Positions 42,795 to 52,263 of a stretch of DNA of 64,000 nt are shown here, piece by piece. The stretch is taken from the NCBI GenBank assembly GCA_023443515.1, contig JAEZUC010000176.1, forward strand, positions 1 through 64,000, given 5' to 3'. The notes under the pieces are model-generated. The model made no database searches. It had not been told where the DNA came from and was given only the letters and a program-made list of their open reading frames with translations. Every line of letters begins with the position of its first letter. The stretch's first letter is position 1. Source of the DNA: Bacillota bacterium (lineage in GTDB: Bacteria > Bacillota > Clostridia > Acetivibrionales > DSM-1351). The translations under genes and the position numbers were made by a program.

Positions 42795-44324
42795 ATGGTC
42801 TCAAAGGTAAAGAGCTGTGCCCTTTTGGGTATTGACGGCTGTATTGTCGACGTTGAAACGGATATAAGCAATGGTATACCCAATTTTGACGTAGTAGGAC
42901 TTGGCGATATGGCTGTAAGAGAATCCCGGGAAAGAGTCAGAGCCGCTATAAAAAACAGCGGAATAGATTTTCCGGTACGAAGAGTAACAATAAATCTGGC
43001 TCCTGCAAGTATGAGGAAAGGAGGATCAATGTATGATGTTTCCATTGCAGTAGGGATACTGGTAGCTTCGGATATAATAAAGAGTACCGACCTTTCGTCA
43101 TACATGTTCTTAGGAGAACTTTCCCTTGATGGAAGTATAAAATCAATAGATGGAATTATTGCTATGGTTTGCTGTGCCACCTCAAATGGTATAAAGAACG
43201 TATTTGTACCTGAATCAAATTCCGATGAAGCAGCAGTATTCAGTGGCGTAAACATTTTACCAGTAAAAAACCTTAACGATATTATAAAGCATCTGAATGG
43301 CGAAAAAGTTATTCTATCCTACCATACAGATGTGGAAAGCATATTTTTGCATAATACAAAAGAAGGGTTAGACTTTTGTGACGTAAAGGGACAGGCAAGT
43401 TTAAAAAGAGCAATGGAAGTAGCAGCCTGCGGTTCCCACAATATGCTGATGATAGGTTCACCGGGAAGTGGCAAAACAATGCTGGCAAAAAGGCTGCCGT
43501 CAATACTTCCCGATATGACATTCGAGGAAGCGGTTCAGATAACAAAAATACACAGCATCTCAGGTCTTTTACCCGGGAAGACTTCTCTGATTACCCTAAG
43601 GCCTTTCAGAAATCCACATCATACAATTTCAGCAGTAGGCCTTGTTGGTGGGGGAAAGCAGTGTAAGCCGGGCGAGGTGAGCCTTGCACACTACGGTGTT
43701 CTGTTTCTTGATGAATTTCCCGAGTTTGAAAAGGATGCTATCGAAGTACTAAGACAGCCTCTGGAAGACGGAGAGATAACTATATCCAGAGTCAACGGAA
43801 GTATTACATACCCCGCTAGAACAACTCTTATTTGTGCAGCAAATCCATGCAAATGCGGATATTATCTTGATCCGACAAACAGATGCAGCTGTACACCCAA
43901 AATGGTACAGCAATATCTTGGCAAACTAAGTCAACCGCTGCTGGACAGGATTGATATACATGCTGAAATACATCCTGTAAGATATATTGATTTACATAAT
44001 GAAACAAAGGAAGAAACGTCCGCAGTTATACGAGAAAGAGTAAATAAAGCAAGAAAAATCCAGACTGACAGGTATAGAGGTTTAGGAATATATTCAAATT
44101 CAGAATTGACACCAGCTTTGATAAGAAAATATTGTGAGCTTGACAGAAATACATCGAGTCTTCTTAAGATGGCATTTGAGAGGCTTGGACTAAGTGCACG
44201 CGCCTATGACAGGATTTTAAAAGTAGCAAGGACTATTGCGGATATGGATGGCAGTGGAAATATAAAATCCGAACATATTGCTGAAGCAATACAATACCGC
44301 AACATGGACAGAATAAAAATATAA
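42795..44324 (+). CDS. ComM/YifB-like Mg-chelatase-related AAA ATPase
   Basis: The 509-residue protein has an N-terminal Lon-like fold (about residues 1-175, with GLPNFDVVGL-like NFDVVGLGDMAVRESRERVRA and INLAPASMRKGGSMYD). An AAA+ domain follows with Walker A GSPGSGKTMLAKRL, Walker B VLFLDEFPEF and sensor RPLLDRIDIHAEI-type sequence. A zinc-binding CKCGYYLDPTNRCSC insert and a C-terminal helical domain end the protein. In other bacteria ComM is a branch-migration helicase for natural transformation. It lies nine bases before dprA, so the two form a DNA-uptake pair. Confidence 0.92.
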   Translation: MVSKVKSCALLGIDGCIVDVETDISNGIPNFDVVGLGDMAVRESRERVRAAIKNSGIDFPVRRVTINLAPASMRKGGSMYDVSIAVGILVASDIIKSTDLSSYMFLGELSLDGSIKSIDGIIAMVCCATSNGIKNVFVPESNSDEAAVFSGVNILPVKNLNDIIKHLNGEKVILSYHTDVESIFLHNTKEGLDFCDVKGQASLKRAMEVAACGSHNMLMIGSPGSGKTMLAKRLPSILPDMTFEEAVQITKIHSISGLLPGKTSLITLRPFRNPHHTISAVGLVGGGKQCKPGEVSLAHYGVLFLDEFPEFEKDAIEVLRQPLEDGEITISRVNGSITYPARTTLICAANPCKCGYYLDPTNRCSCTPKMVQQYLGKLSQPLLDRIDIHAEIHPVRYIDLHNETKEETSAVIRERVNKARKIQTDRYRGLGIYSNSELTPALIRKYCELDRNTSSLLKMAFERLGLSARAYDRILKVARTIADMDGSGNIKSEHIAEAIQYRNMDRIKI

Positions 44325-44333
44325 GGAGATTTT

Positions 44334-45458
44334 ATGAGAGATATAGAGTATTGGATTTGGCTAACATCTTTGGAAGGATTAAGTTCAAAAAAGGCCTTTG
44401 ATTTACTGGAAAAATATAAAAGCCCTGAGGTTATATATGGCCTTTCAGAAAATGTACTTAAAAATACAAAAGGCTTGACAGAAAAAAACATAAAAGAGCT
44501 TTTGAATTCAGACAAAAGGGATAGAGTTGGTAATATATACGAATTGATGGTGCAAAATAATATAAAAATGGTAAATATTTATGAAGAAACCTATCCTCAA
44601 ATGCTGAAAAATATATATGACCCTCCTATAGCTTTGTATTATAAGGGTAAGCTTGAATCAGACAGTTTTTCTATTGCAATGGTTGGTTCAAGAAGGACTA
44701 CCGGTTATGGTGCCAAAACGGCAGCAAGACTGTCATATGACCTGGCAATGAGGGGGGTAACAATAGTAAGCGGTCTGGCTAGGGGGATAGACAGCATTGC
44801 TCATAAAGGTTGTCTGGACGCAGGAGGAAAAACCATAGCGGTTCTCGGTTCAGGGCTTGATAACATTTATCCCCCTGAAAATACAGGACTATTGAAGGAT
44901 ATAATAGATTCCAAAGGATTAGTGTTATCTGAATACCCTCCGGGTATGCCACCGCTACAACATAATTTTCCTGCAAGAAACAGGATAATAAGCGGAATTT
45001 CCAGCGGAGTACTTGTGATTGAGGCAGCTAAAAGGAGTGGTTCTTTAATTACTGCAGGTTGCGCTTTGGAACAGGGGAGAGAGGTTTTTGCCGTTCCGGG
45101 AAATATCGACTGTGCGTACAGTATGGGAACAAATCAATTAATCAAAGAGGGAGCAAAACTGGTATTGAATGCCAACGATATTATGGAGGAATTTGAATAC
45201 AGTGAAATGCAAAATTTTACACCTTTTCCTGAGGATACCCATAAGGAAATCAGTAAAAAATACTTAAATCTTTTTAAAGGACTAACAAAAGATGAAATAA
45301 AAATATTAAAGGTAATTTTAAACGGAGCAAATAACATTGACGAAATTGTTGAAAGGGGCAATACTTCTGCAAAAGATGCAAACAGTATTCTCTTTATGCT
45401 TGAAATGAAAGGAGTAATTGGACAGAACCCGGGCAAGTTATTTGAAGTTATAATATAG
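44334..45458 (+). CDS. dprA: DprA, DNA-processing protein
   Basis: The 374-residue protein loads RecA on incoming single-stranded DNA during transformation. An N-terminal SAM-like helical region precedes the Rossmann-like core, which has SIAMVGSRRTTGYG, SGLARGIDSIAHKGCL and AVLGSGLDNIYPPEN, then NRIISGISSGVLVIEAAKRSG. A DML1-like winged helix (about residues 305-374) closes it. AAGGAG precedes the ATG. It follows the ComM-like gene and precedes topA, a common order (dprA-topA-trmFO) in Firmicutes. Confidence 0.95.
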   Translation: MRDIEYWIWLTSLEGLSSKKAFDLLEKYKSPEVIYGLSENVLKNTKGLTEKNIKELLNSDKRDRVGNIYELMVQNNIKMVNIYEETYPQMLKNIYDPPIALYYKGKLESDSFSIAMVGSRRTTGYGAKTAARLSYDLAMRGVTIVSGLARGIDSIAHKGCLDAGGKTIAVLGSGLDNIYPPENTGLLKDIIDSKGLVLSEYPPGMPPLQHNFPARNRIISGISSGVLVIEAAKRSGSLITAGCALEQGREVFAVPGNIDCAYSMGTNQLIKEGAKLVLNANDIMEEFEYSEMQNFTPFPEDTHKEISKKYLNLFKGLTKDEIKILKVILNGANNIDEIVERGNTSAKDANSILFMLEMKGVIGQNPGKLFEVII

Positions 45459-45607
45459 TCATAATACATAAAATAATCCGGAATAATTTCGTGTAATTAA
45501 TGTACAATTACTAATGTAAGGTTGACAGATTGAAAAAACCAGTTTAAATTAGTAGTTGTTTGATATTATATTATACAGAAAATGGATATTCAACACGGAG
45601 GAATAAA

Positions 45608-47731
45608 ATGGCTGATAACCTGGTTATTGTGGAGTCTCCCGGAAAAGTTAAATCTATAAGCAAATTTTTAGGTAAGGGATATAAGGTAGAGGCTTCTGTC
45701 GGACATGTTAGGGATTTACCTAAAAGTCAGATGGGCGTTGATATTGATAATGATTTTGAGCCTAAGTATATTACTATAAGAGGCAAGGGCGATGTTATCT
45801 CAAAGCTGAAAAAAGAAGCCAAGGCAGCGAAAAAAGTGTTTCTTGCAACTGACCCTGACCGCGAAGGTGAGGCGATTTCCTGGCACTTGGCCAAAATATT
45901 AAATATCGATGAAAAGCAGAAATGCAGAGTTTCCTTTAACGAAATAACACAAAATGCGGTTAAGAATGCAATCAAACAACCAAGAACAATAGATATGGGC
46001 CTTGTTGACGCACAGCAGGCACGTAGAGTACTTGATAGAATAGTAGGCTATAAGATAAGCCCTCTGCTTTGGAAAAAAGTTAAAAAAGGCTTGAGTGCGG
46101 GGAGAGTACAATCTGTAGCTACAAAAATGATTTGTGACAGGGAAGATGAAATAGAAAATTTTGAGTCCAAGGAATACTGGTCAATAACTGCAAAACTTGC
46201 CAAACCAAAAGCAAGTCCGAATTTTGAAGCAAGGTTCTATGGTATCGGCAAAGAAAAAGTAGAATTAAAGAATGAAGAACAGGTAAATTCTATTTTGGCT
46301 GAATTAAATAAAAGCCAATATATTGTGCAAAAAGTTAAAGAACAGGAAAAGAAAAGGGCAGCTGCAGCACCTTTTATTACTAGTACATTACAGCAGGAAG
46401 CCTCCAGAAAGCTGGGATATACAACAAAGAGGACCATGATGGTTGCGCAGCAGCTATATGAAGGTATAGAAATAAAGGGCCATGGTTCTGTCGGTCTTAT
46501 AACCTATATGAGAACAGACTCAACAAGAATATCCGCAGATGCACAGAACGAGGCAAGAGAATATATAAAATCCAAGTATGGGCAGGAGTATATCCCTGAA
46601 AATCCAAGGGTATATAAAAACAAATCTGCTTCTCAGGATGCCCATGAAGCAATACGTCCAACCTATATGGATATGACACCTGAAGTAATAAAGGAATTCC
46701 TAAGTGCGGAACAATTCAAGCTATACAAGCTTATCTGGGACAGATTTATTTCCAGTCAGATGTCATCCGCAATATACGACACTGTATCGGCTGATATTAC
46801 CGTAGGGAGATACATGTTTAAAGCCAATGGATCAAAAGTAAAATTCCCGGGTTTTATGGTGTTGTACATTGAAGGTAATGATGTTGAAGGCAAGGATGAG
46901 GATGGAGAACAGGATGAGAAGGAAAACACCTTACCTCAGCTGAATGAAGGGGATATTCTTGACTTGAAAAAGAATACACCAAAGCAGCACTTTACTCAAC
47001 CTCCTGCCAGATATACTGAGGCAACCCTTGTACGAGCTCTGGAAGAAAAAGGGATAGGAAGACCTAGTACTTATGCTCCTACAATCACAACTATTTTATC
47101 CCGTGGCTATGTCCTAAAGGAAAAGAAGTTGCTGGTACCTACAGAGCTTGGAAAAATTGTAAACGACATAATGAAGAACCACTTTGAGGACATTGTAGAT
47201 ACAAAGTTTACAGCTCAGATGGAAAGCGAACTGGATGATGTAGAGGATGGTAACAAAGAATGGAAGGCCGTAATGAGGGACTTTTATTCTTCATTTGCAG
47301 GAGTACTTAAAGAGGCCGAAGAATCAATAGGTGATGTTGAATTACCTGTTGAGGTATCAGATGTACAATGTGACAAGTGTGGAAGATACATGGTTGTAAA
47401 ACATGGAAGGTTTGGTAAATTCCTTGCTTGTCCCGGATTTCCCGAATGTAGGAATACTAAACCGATTGTAGAAGAGGCCGGGGTTGAATGTCCTCTTTGT
47501 AAAGGAAAGGTACTTATTAAAAAGACTAAAAAAGGTAAAAAGTATATTGGATGTGAGAGAAATCCCGAATGTACATTTATGAGCTGGGATATGCCAAGTC
47601 CCAATAAGGAAATGTGTTCTGTTTGTGGTGCATTTATGCTTCAAAAATTGTCAAGTAAAAAGAAGGTTCTTAAATGTAGCAACGTTAAGTGTACCAGCAA
47701 TGCGGAAACCTCAACAGATACTATCAAATAA
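45608..47731 (+). CDS. topA: TopA, DNA topoisomerase I
   Basis: The 707-residue type IA topoisomerase relaxes negative supercoils. The Toprim domain begins NLVIVESPGKVKSISKFLG and has the metal Asp pair in ATDPDREGEAISWHL. The active-site Tyr is in GLITYMRTDSTRIS. The C-terminal part has three Cys4 zinc ribbons (CDKCGRYMV..C, CPLCKGKVL..C, CSVCGAFML..C, from about residue 590). The ATG at 45608 follows GGAGG; the longer frame from 45560 lacks a ribosome site. Confidence 0.97.
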   Translation: MADNLVIVESPGKVKSISKFLGKGYKVEASVGHVRDLPKSQMGVDIDNDFEPKYITIRGKGDVISKLKKEAKAAKKVFLATDPDREGEAISWHLAKILNIDEKQKCRVSFNEITQNAVKNAIKQPRTIDMGLVDAQQARRVLDRIVGYKISPLLWKKVKKGLSAGRVQSVATKMICDREDEIENFESKEYWSITAKLAKPKASPNFEARFYGIGKEKVELKNEEQVNSILAELNKSQYIVQKVKEQEKKRAAAAPFITSTLQQEASRKLGYTTKRTMMVAQQLYEGIEIKGHGSVGLITYMRTDSTRISADAQNEAREYIKSKYGQEYIPENPRVYKNKSASQDAHEAIRPTYMDMTPEVIKEFLSAEQFKLYKLIWDRFISSQMSSAIYDTVSADITVGRYMFKANGSKVKFPGFMVLYIEGNDVEGKDEDGEQDEKENTLPQLNEGDILDLKKNTPKQHFTQPPARYTEATLVRALEEKGIGRPSTYAPTITTILSRGYVLKEKKLLVPTELGKIVNDIMKNHFEDIVDTKFTAQMESELDDVEDGNKEWKAVMRDFYSSFAGVLKEAEESIGDVELPVEVSDVQCDKCGRYMVVKHGRFGKFLACPGFPECRNTKPIVEEAGVECPLCKGKVLIKKTKKGKKYIGCERNPECTFMSWDMPSPNKEMCSVCGAFMLQKLSSKKKVLKCSNVKCTSNAETSTDTIK

Positions 47732-47800
47732 AAAATTGTGCAAATAGAACAATTTTAACATTGTATATTAACACAAAATTATTTATACTAATAATAGTAA

Positions 47801-47843
47801 AATTAACCGAAGGTAAAAAAAGTCTACTTTCGGTTAATTTTAT
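47801..47843 (+). terminator. Terminator-like hairpin between topA and trmFO
   Basis: AATTAACCGAA plus GTA pair with TAC plus TTCGGTTAATT over a loop of nine bases, followed by a T-rich tract. It lies 30 bases before trmFO, so trmFO may rely on read-through or its own promoter. Confidence 0.7.
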
Positions 47844-47872
47844 TTATTGACATAAATTTAAGGAGACTTTAG

Positions 47873-49183
47873 ATGTGTAAGAAAGTAAATGTAATAGGAG
47901 CAGGACTTGCAGGATGTGAAGCAGCGTACCAGATAGCGAAAAGGGGTATTAGTGTAACTCTTTATGAGATGAAGCCTGAAAAAAGAACTCCTGCTCACCA
48001 TTCTACCGATTTTGCAGAGCTGGTATGCAGTAACTCCTTACGTTCTGACCAACTTGAAAATGCAGTGGGACTACTGAAAGAGGAACTTAGGACTATGGAT
48101 TCTTTAATAATGAAGGCTGCCGACGAGACCAGAGTTCCTGCAGGAGGAGCACTTGCAGTTGATAGGGAGGGGTTTTCTCAATATATAACCAGAGAAATTA
48201 AGGAAAATAGTAATATTGAAATAATTAATAAAGAAATGGATACAGTACCAGATAATAATATAACTATTATTGCAACCGGGCCTCTTACATCAGAACCAAT
48301 GTTTAATTATATAAAAAGTATTACAAGCGAAGAATATCTTCACTTTTTTGATGCCGCAGCACCTATAGTTACCTTTGATTCAATAAACATGAACAAGGCA
48401 TTTAAGGCTGCAAGGTATGGAAAGGGCTCTGAGGATTACATAAATTGCCCTATGACCAAGGACGAATATGAAATATTTTATGATGCACTGGTTAGTGCCG
48501 AAGCAGCTGAAGTGAAGGATTTTGAGAAAAATATGGTCTTTGAAGGCTGTATGCCGATTGAAAGCATGGCGTTGAGAGGTAAGGATACCATGAGATTTGG
48601 GCCTCTTAAGCCTGTAGGACTGGTCGATGAAAGGACGAACATTAAGTCGTATGCTGTAGTACAGCTTAGACAGGATAATAAAAATGCAACGCTATACAAC
48701 ATAGTCGGTTTTCAGACACATTTAAAATGGCCTGAGCAGAAGAGAGTTTTCAGATTGATTCCTGGTTTGGAAAATGCGGAATTTGTCAGATATGGTGTTA
48801 TGCATAGAAATACCTACATTAACTCTCCGAAGTTGCTTGATAACACGTACAGGTTAAAAAGTAATGAAAATCTGTATTTTGCTGGGCAGATAACCGGGGT
48901 TGAAGGATATATAGAATCAACTTCATCAGGTTTTGTTGCAGGGATAAATGCAGTAGCACAGTGTAGGGGTAGCAGTAGGATTGCATTTCCTCCGAATACG
49001 GCAATAGGAGCACTAAGTAATTATATAGCGGACGGTAGTATAAGGAACTTCCAGCCTATGAATGTTAATTTTGGTATATTTAACGGGGTAGACGATTTAA
49101 TTGTTTCCATAAGGGATAAGAAAAAGAGGAATATGGAAATTGCAAAAAATTCTGTTGATTTTGTCAAAAAAGTAGAACTTTAA
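47873..49183 (+). CDS. trmFO: TrmFO, folate-dependent tRNA (uracil-54 C5) methyltransferase
   Basis: The 436-residue flavoprotein makes m5U54 in the T-loop of tRNA, using methylene-THF. It has the FAD-binding NVIGAGLAGCEAAYQIAKRG at the N-terminus, MKPEKRTPAH, LVCSNSLRSDQL (catalytic Cys region), CPMTKDEYE, and the C-terminal FAD site FAGQITGVEGYIESTSSG. AAGGAG precedes the ATG. The topA-trmFO order is widespread in Firmicutes. The flagellar operon promoter lies just downstream. Confidence 0.96.
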   Translation: MCKKVNVIGAGLAGCEAAYQIAKRGISVTLYEMKPEKRTPAHHSTDFAELVCSNSLRSDQLENAVGLLKEELRTMDSLIMKAADETRVPAGGALAVDREGFSQYITREIKENSNIEIINKEMDTVPDNNITIIATGPLTSEPMFNYIKSITSEEYLHFFDAAAPIVTFDSINMNKAFKAARYGKGSEDYINCPMTKDEYEIFYDALVSAEAAEVKDFEKNMVFEGCMPIESMALRGKDTMRFGPLKPVGLVDERTNIKSYAVVQLRQDNKNATLYNIVGFQTHLKWPEQKRVFRLIPGLENAEFVRYGVMHRNTYINSPKLLDNTYRLKSNENLYFAGQITGVEGYIESTSSGFVAGINAVAQCRGSSRIAFPPNTAIGALSNYIADGSIRNFQPMNVNFGIFNGVDDLIVSIRDKKKRNMEIAKNSVDFVKKVEL

Positions 49184-49239
49184 GTACACTATATTCTGGG
49201 GAATTAGTCCTAATATGGTACAATAATCAGCTTTATTTA

Positions 49240-49268
49240 TTGTATTTTTAAACTTTATATGCTAGAAT
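49240..49268 (+). promoter_or_regulatory. Promoter of the flagellar operon
   Basis: TTGTAT (49240-49245) and TAGAAT (49263-49268) are 17 bp apart with a TG extension. The transcript would begin near 49275, about 48 bases before flgB. I see no c-di-GMP riboswitch in this leader. Confidence 0.55.
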
Positions 49269-49322
49269 TTAGCTAATAAAAAAGTTATTGGATATATGCT
49301 ATAAGTTGGGAGCGGGGTTATT

Positions 49323-49736
49323 ATGATAGAAAAACTATACCAAAAGAGCAATTTACTTGAAAAGTCTCTAAATGCCTCCTGGGCAAGAAACGAGGTAATA
49401 TCCCAGAACTTGGCAAATGTAGACACTCCGAATTACAAAAGAAAGGATGTTACTTTCGAGCAGTATCTAAATGAATCCCTTGACAGCAGAAAGCTTGAGG
49501 GGATTACAACAGATGAAAGGCATATACCTATAAAATCAAAGAATATTGATAAGATTAAGCCTGAAATTACTCAGGACAATTCTGATACAAGCATGCGTAT
49601 TGATGGAAACAATGTAGATATAGACAGTGAAATGGCCTATTTGGCTAAAAACACCATTCAATATAATTCGCTGATCCAAATGATTAACAATAGTTATAGC
49701 AAGATTAAAAATGTAATTTCAGAGGGGAGACGCTGA
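49323..49736 (+). CDS. flgB: FlgB, flagellar proximal rod protein
   Basis: The 137-residue rod protein has the N-terminal rod signature ISQNLANVDTPNYKRKDV (residues about 27-44) and a C-terminal helix with MAYLAKNTIQYNSLIQMI, both needed for rod polymerisation. It is the first gene of the operon. GGGG precedes the ATG. flgC starts two bases after its stop. Confidence 0.95.
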   Translation: MIEKLYQKSNLLEKSLNASWARNEVISQNLANVDTPNYKRKDVTFEQYLNESLDSRKLEGITTDERHIPIKSKNIDKIKPEITQDNSDTSMRIDGNNVDIDSEMAYLAKNTIQYNSLIQMINNSYSKIKNVISEGRR

Positions 49737-49738
49737 TT

Positions 49739-50185
49739 ATGGGCATTTTTAGTGCATTGGATATAAGTGCTTCAGGACTTACTGCCCAAAGAGTTAGAAT
49801 GGATACCATTTCTCAGAATATAGCAAATGTTAATACAACGAGAACTGCGGATGGTACACCATATAGAAGAAGAGAGGTAGTATTTGAAGAACGTAACGAT
49901 TCAAAAAATTCATTCTCTCAAGCTTTGGAAAATGCTTCAAGCAAACTGAATGGTGGTAACGGAGTCAGAGTAAGTAGCATTGTAGAAGATTCAACAGAAT
50001 TCAAAAAAGTATATGATCCGGGGCATCCTGATGCTGATGCTGATGGGTACGTGAACATGCCAAATGTAGATATTGTTACCGAAATGGTTAATATGATTTC
50101 AGCAACGAGATCATATGAAGCCAATGTTACATCGGTAAATGCTACTAAATCCATGGCCCTGAAAGCCTTGGAGATTGGTAAATAA
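49739..50185 (+). CDS. flgC: FlgC, flagellar proximal rod protein
   Basis: The 148-residue rod protein opens ALDISASGLTAQRVRMDTIS and has the signature NIANVNTTRTADGTPYRR. The C-terminal helix NVDIVTEMVNMISATRSYEA is the conserved assembly region. GGGGAG precedes the ATG. It lies between flgB and fliE, the standard order. Confidence 0.96.
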   Translation: MGIFSALDISASGLTAQRVRMDTISQNIANVNTTRTADGTPYRRREVVFEERNDSKNSFSQALENASSKLNGGNGVRVSSIVEDSTEFKKVYDPGHPDADADGYVNMPNVDIVTEMVNMISATRSYEANVTSVNATKSMALKALEIGK

Positions 50186-50252
50186 ATACGGATGACCGGA
50201 ACACTTTAGTTTATATTCTATGGATGGAGTTGTAAATCAGGGGGGTTAAGGT

Positions 50253-50561
50253 ATGGCGATAGACAAGATAGGTGAAGTACAACGATTAATACCTGATAAT
50301 TTTAGTCTTAAAGGAATTAATGACGATAAAAATACGCCTGAGGTAAGTTTTGGTGATTATTTAAAATCAGCACTTACAAAGGTGTCAGATCTGGAAAATC
50401 AATCTATTAATTTACAAGAAGATTTTGCTTTAGGCAAAACGGACAATATTCCCGAAGTTTTAATTGCTGGAGAAAAAGCGAGTGTTGCCCTGCAGTTTAC
50501 CATGCAAATAAGAAACAAGATTTTAGATGCATATTCTGAAATAATGAGAATGCAGATATAA
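50253..50561 (+). CDS. fliE: FliE, flagellar hook-basal body junction protein
   Basis: The 102-residue protein connects the MS ring to the rod. The family end AGEKASVALQFTMQIRNKIL, followed by DAYSEIMRMQI, is clear, as is SFGDYLKSALTKVSDLENQS. The ATG follows GGGGGGTTAAGG. Confidence 0.93.
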   Translation: MAIDKIGEVQRLIPDNFSLKGINDDKNTPEVSFGDYLKSALTKVSDLENQSINLQEDFALGKTDNIPEVLIAGEKASVALQFTMQIRNKILDAYSEIMRMQI

Positions 50562-50662
50562 TCAGGAATCTATGTAAAATTTGTAGTATTATGTAAATTT
50601 ATTTTTAGGTTTCTATAAATGAAAACTAATGATGAAATAAATTAATTGATGAGGTGGTAGCT

Positions 50663-52237
50663 TTGCCAGAATTTTTAACCCGAGTGCTCAAGCCGCTTCT
50701 TGACTTCTGGAAGGGATTAGATAAATCTCAAAGAACGCGTATTTTTATTATAACAGGCATTGTGGTAGTCTCTGTGGGTATAGGACTATTTTTAATAACA
50801 AGGCCGACTTATACTACTGTTATTAGTGATGCCAGTCCTGAAGATGTTGCTGCAATGCAAAAGATCTTAAAGGAAAAGGGAATTTCATACAAACTTACTG
50901 ATGATAAATCAGGTATTATTGTAAACGAAAAGGACAGTGATGAAGCCCATTTTGAATTATCTACAGGTTACTCAAAAAGCGGTATCACTTTCGCTGACGC
51001 TCTCAGTAGTATAAAGATAAACACAACCGAAAGTGATAAAAAGCATATCTGGCAGCAACTTGACGAATCGGATATTGCCAGACAATTAAAGCTTTTTGAG
51101 AATGTTGCAGATGCTAATGTGACTATAGTCAGACCTGAAAAGACCCTTTTAATTGATGATACTAACAATAAGGACGCAAAAGCGTCGGTTGTTATTACTC
51201 CTAAAGATGATATAAGTGCCAAACAGGCTGAAAGTATTGTAAAACTGGTTGCAAGCAGTGTTGAAGGCTTGGATCCTAAAAATGTAACTGTTGTGGACAA
51301 TAAAGGAAATGTACTTAACACAGACAGTGACAATGGGATAGATAAAACATCTACTCAGTACGACATGAAAAAGAAGTACAAGAACGATCTGGAAAAAAAT
51401 TTAAGAGAAGTTCTGGCTGATCAAATAGATAGTTTTGACACAGCAAAAGTAGTTGTAAATCCGGTTCTGGATTTTGATACCTTGACGCAGTCCTCAAAGG
51501 AATATACTAACCCTAACGGTGCAGATTCAGGAGCTATCATTAGCCGGCAAGAGACAACAGAGAATTTAAAAAACGGGGATACCGGAGGAACGCCCGGTGT
51601 AAATTCAAACCCCGGTACAACGCCATCCTATCCGGCGGGTTCAGACGATTCAAAATCTTATAAAAAGTCAGATTTGACTGAGAATTTCCAATACAATGAA
51701 ACAAATAAACAAATTGAAAAGTCTTTGGGAGAACTTATCCCGGAGAGATCTTCTGCTGCCATAACTTTGTTATACGGTAACAGAGTTCCTGACGATTCAA
51801 AGCTTAATGATGAGATGATGACTCAGGTTAAGAATTTAGCCAGTATGGCAACGGGGATTCCTGCTGAAAACATCGCAATTACTAAGCTAAAGATTCAGCC
51901 TCCTGTAGTGGAAACACCTTCTACGGCAGATACATTAAAGAATCTTCTTTCCAATTACGGTTTACTTGCTTTATTGGCACTGATGGCTATAGCTTTTGTA
52001 ATAATTGCTTTACCGAAAAAATCAAAACAAAAACTGGAGCCTGCATTTGCAGTTGATGATGATACTGCATTCACATCTCCAAAATTTGCATATAATGAAA
52101 TTAGACCTGAACCTGTACCTGAAATTGATACCGAGGAAAGGTCTGAAGTTAAAAAGCAGATTGATAAGTTTGTTAAGCAAAAACCGGACGCTGTTGCACA
52201 GTTGTTGCGCAATTGGTTAACAGATGATTATGAATAG
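50663..52237 (+). CDS. fliF: FliF, flagellar MS-ring protein
   Basis: The 524-residue MS-ring protein has two membrane helices: about residues 25-43 (IFIITGIVVVSVGIGLFLI), and near 430-450 (YGLLALLALMAIAFVIIAL). Ring-building domains follow the first, with TVISDASPEDVAAMQKIL and FELSTGYSKSGITFADALSS. A Gly/Pro/Ser-rich insert lies at about 280-330. The cytoplasmic end, EVKKQIDKFVKQKPDAVAQL then LRNWLTDD, binds FliG. The TTG at 50663 has GAGGTGG five bases upstream and is the better start; a GTG at 50654 overlaps that site. Confidence 0.94.
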   Translation: MPEFLTRVLKPLLDFWKGLDKSQRTRIFIITGIVVVSVGIGLFLITRPTYTTVISDASPEDVAAMQKILKEKGISYKLTDDKSGIIVNEKDSDEAHFELSTGYSKSGITFADALSSIKINTTESDKKHIWQQLDESDIARQLKLFENVADANVTIVRPEKTLLIDDTNNKDAKASVVITPKDDISAKQAESIVKLVASSVEGLDPKNVTVVDNKGNVLNTDSDNGIDKTSTQYDMKKKYKNDLEKNLREVLADQIDSFDTAKVVVNPVLDFDTLTQSSKEYTNPNGADSGAIISRQETTENLKNGDTGGTPGVNSNPGTTPSYPAGSDDSKSYKKSDLTENFQYNETNKQIEKSLGELIPERSSAAITLLYGNRVPDDSKLNDEMMTQVKNLASMATGIPAENIAITKLKIQPPVVETPSTADTLKNLLSNYGLLALLALMAIAFVIIALPKKSKQKLEPAFAVDDDTAFTSPKFAYNEIRPEPVPEIDTEERSEVKKQIDKFVKQKPDAVAQLLRNWLTDDYE

Positions 52238-52263
52238 AAAAATGTATATGTGGGGTGAAGAGC

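Noticed and set aside
49184..49322. Looked for a c-di-GMP riboswitch before the flagellar operon, as in some Clostridia
   Set aside because: None of the conserved c-di-GMP-I or -II sequence blocks are present; the gap is short and only a promoter is visible.
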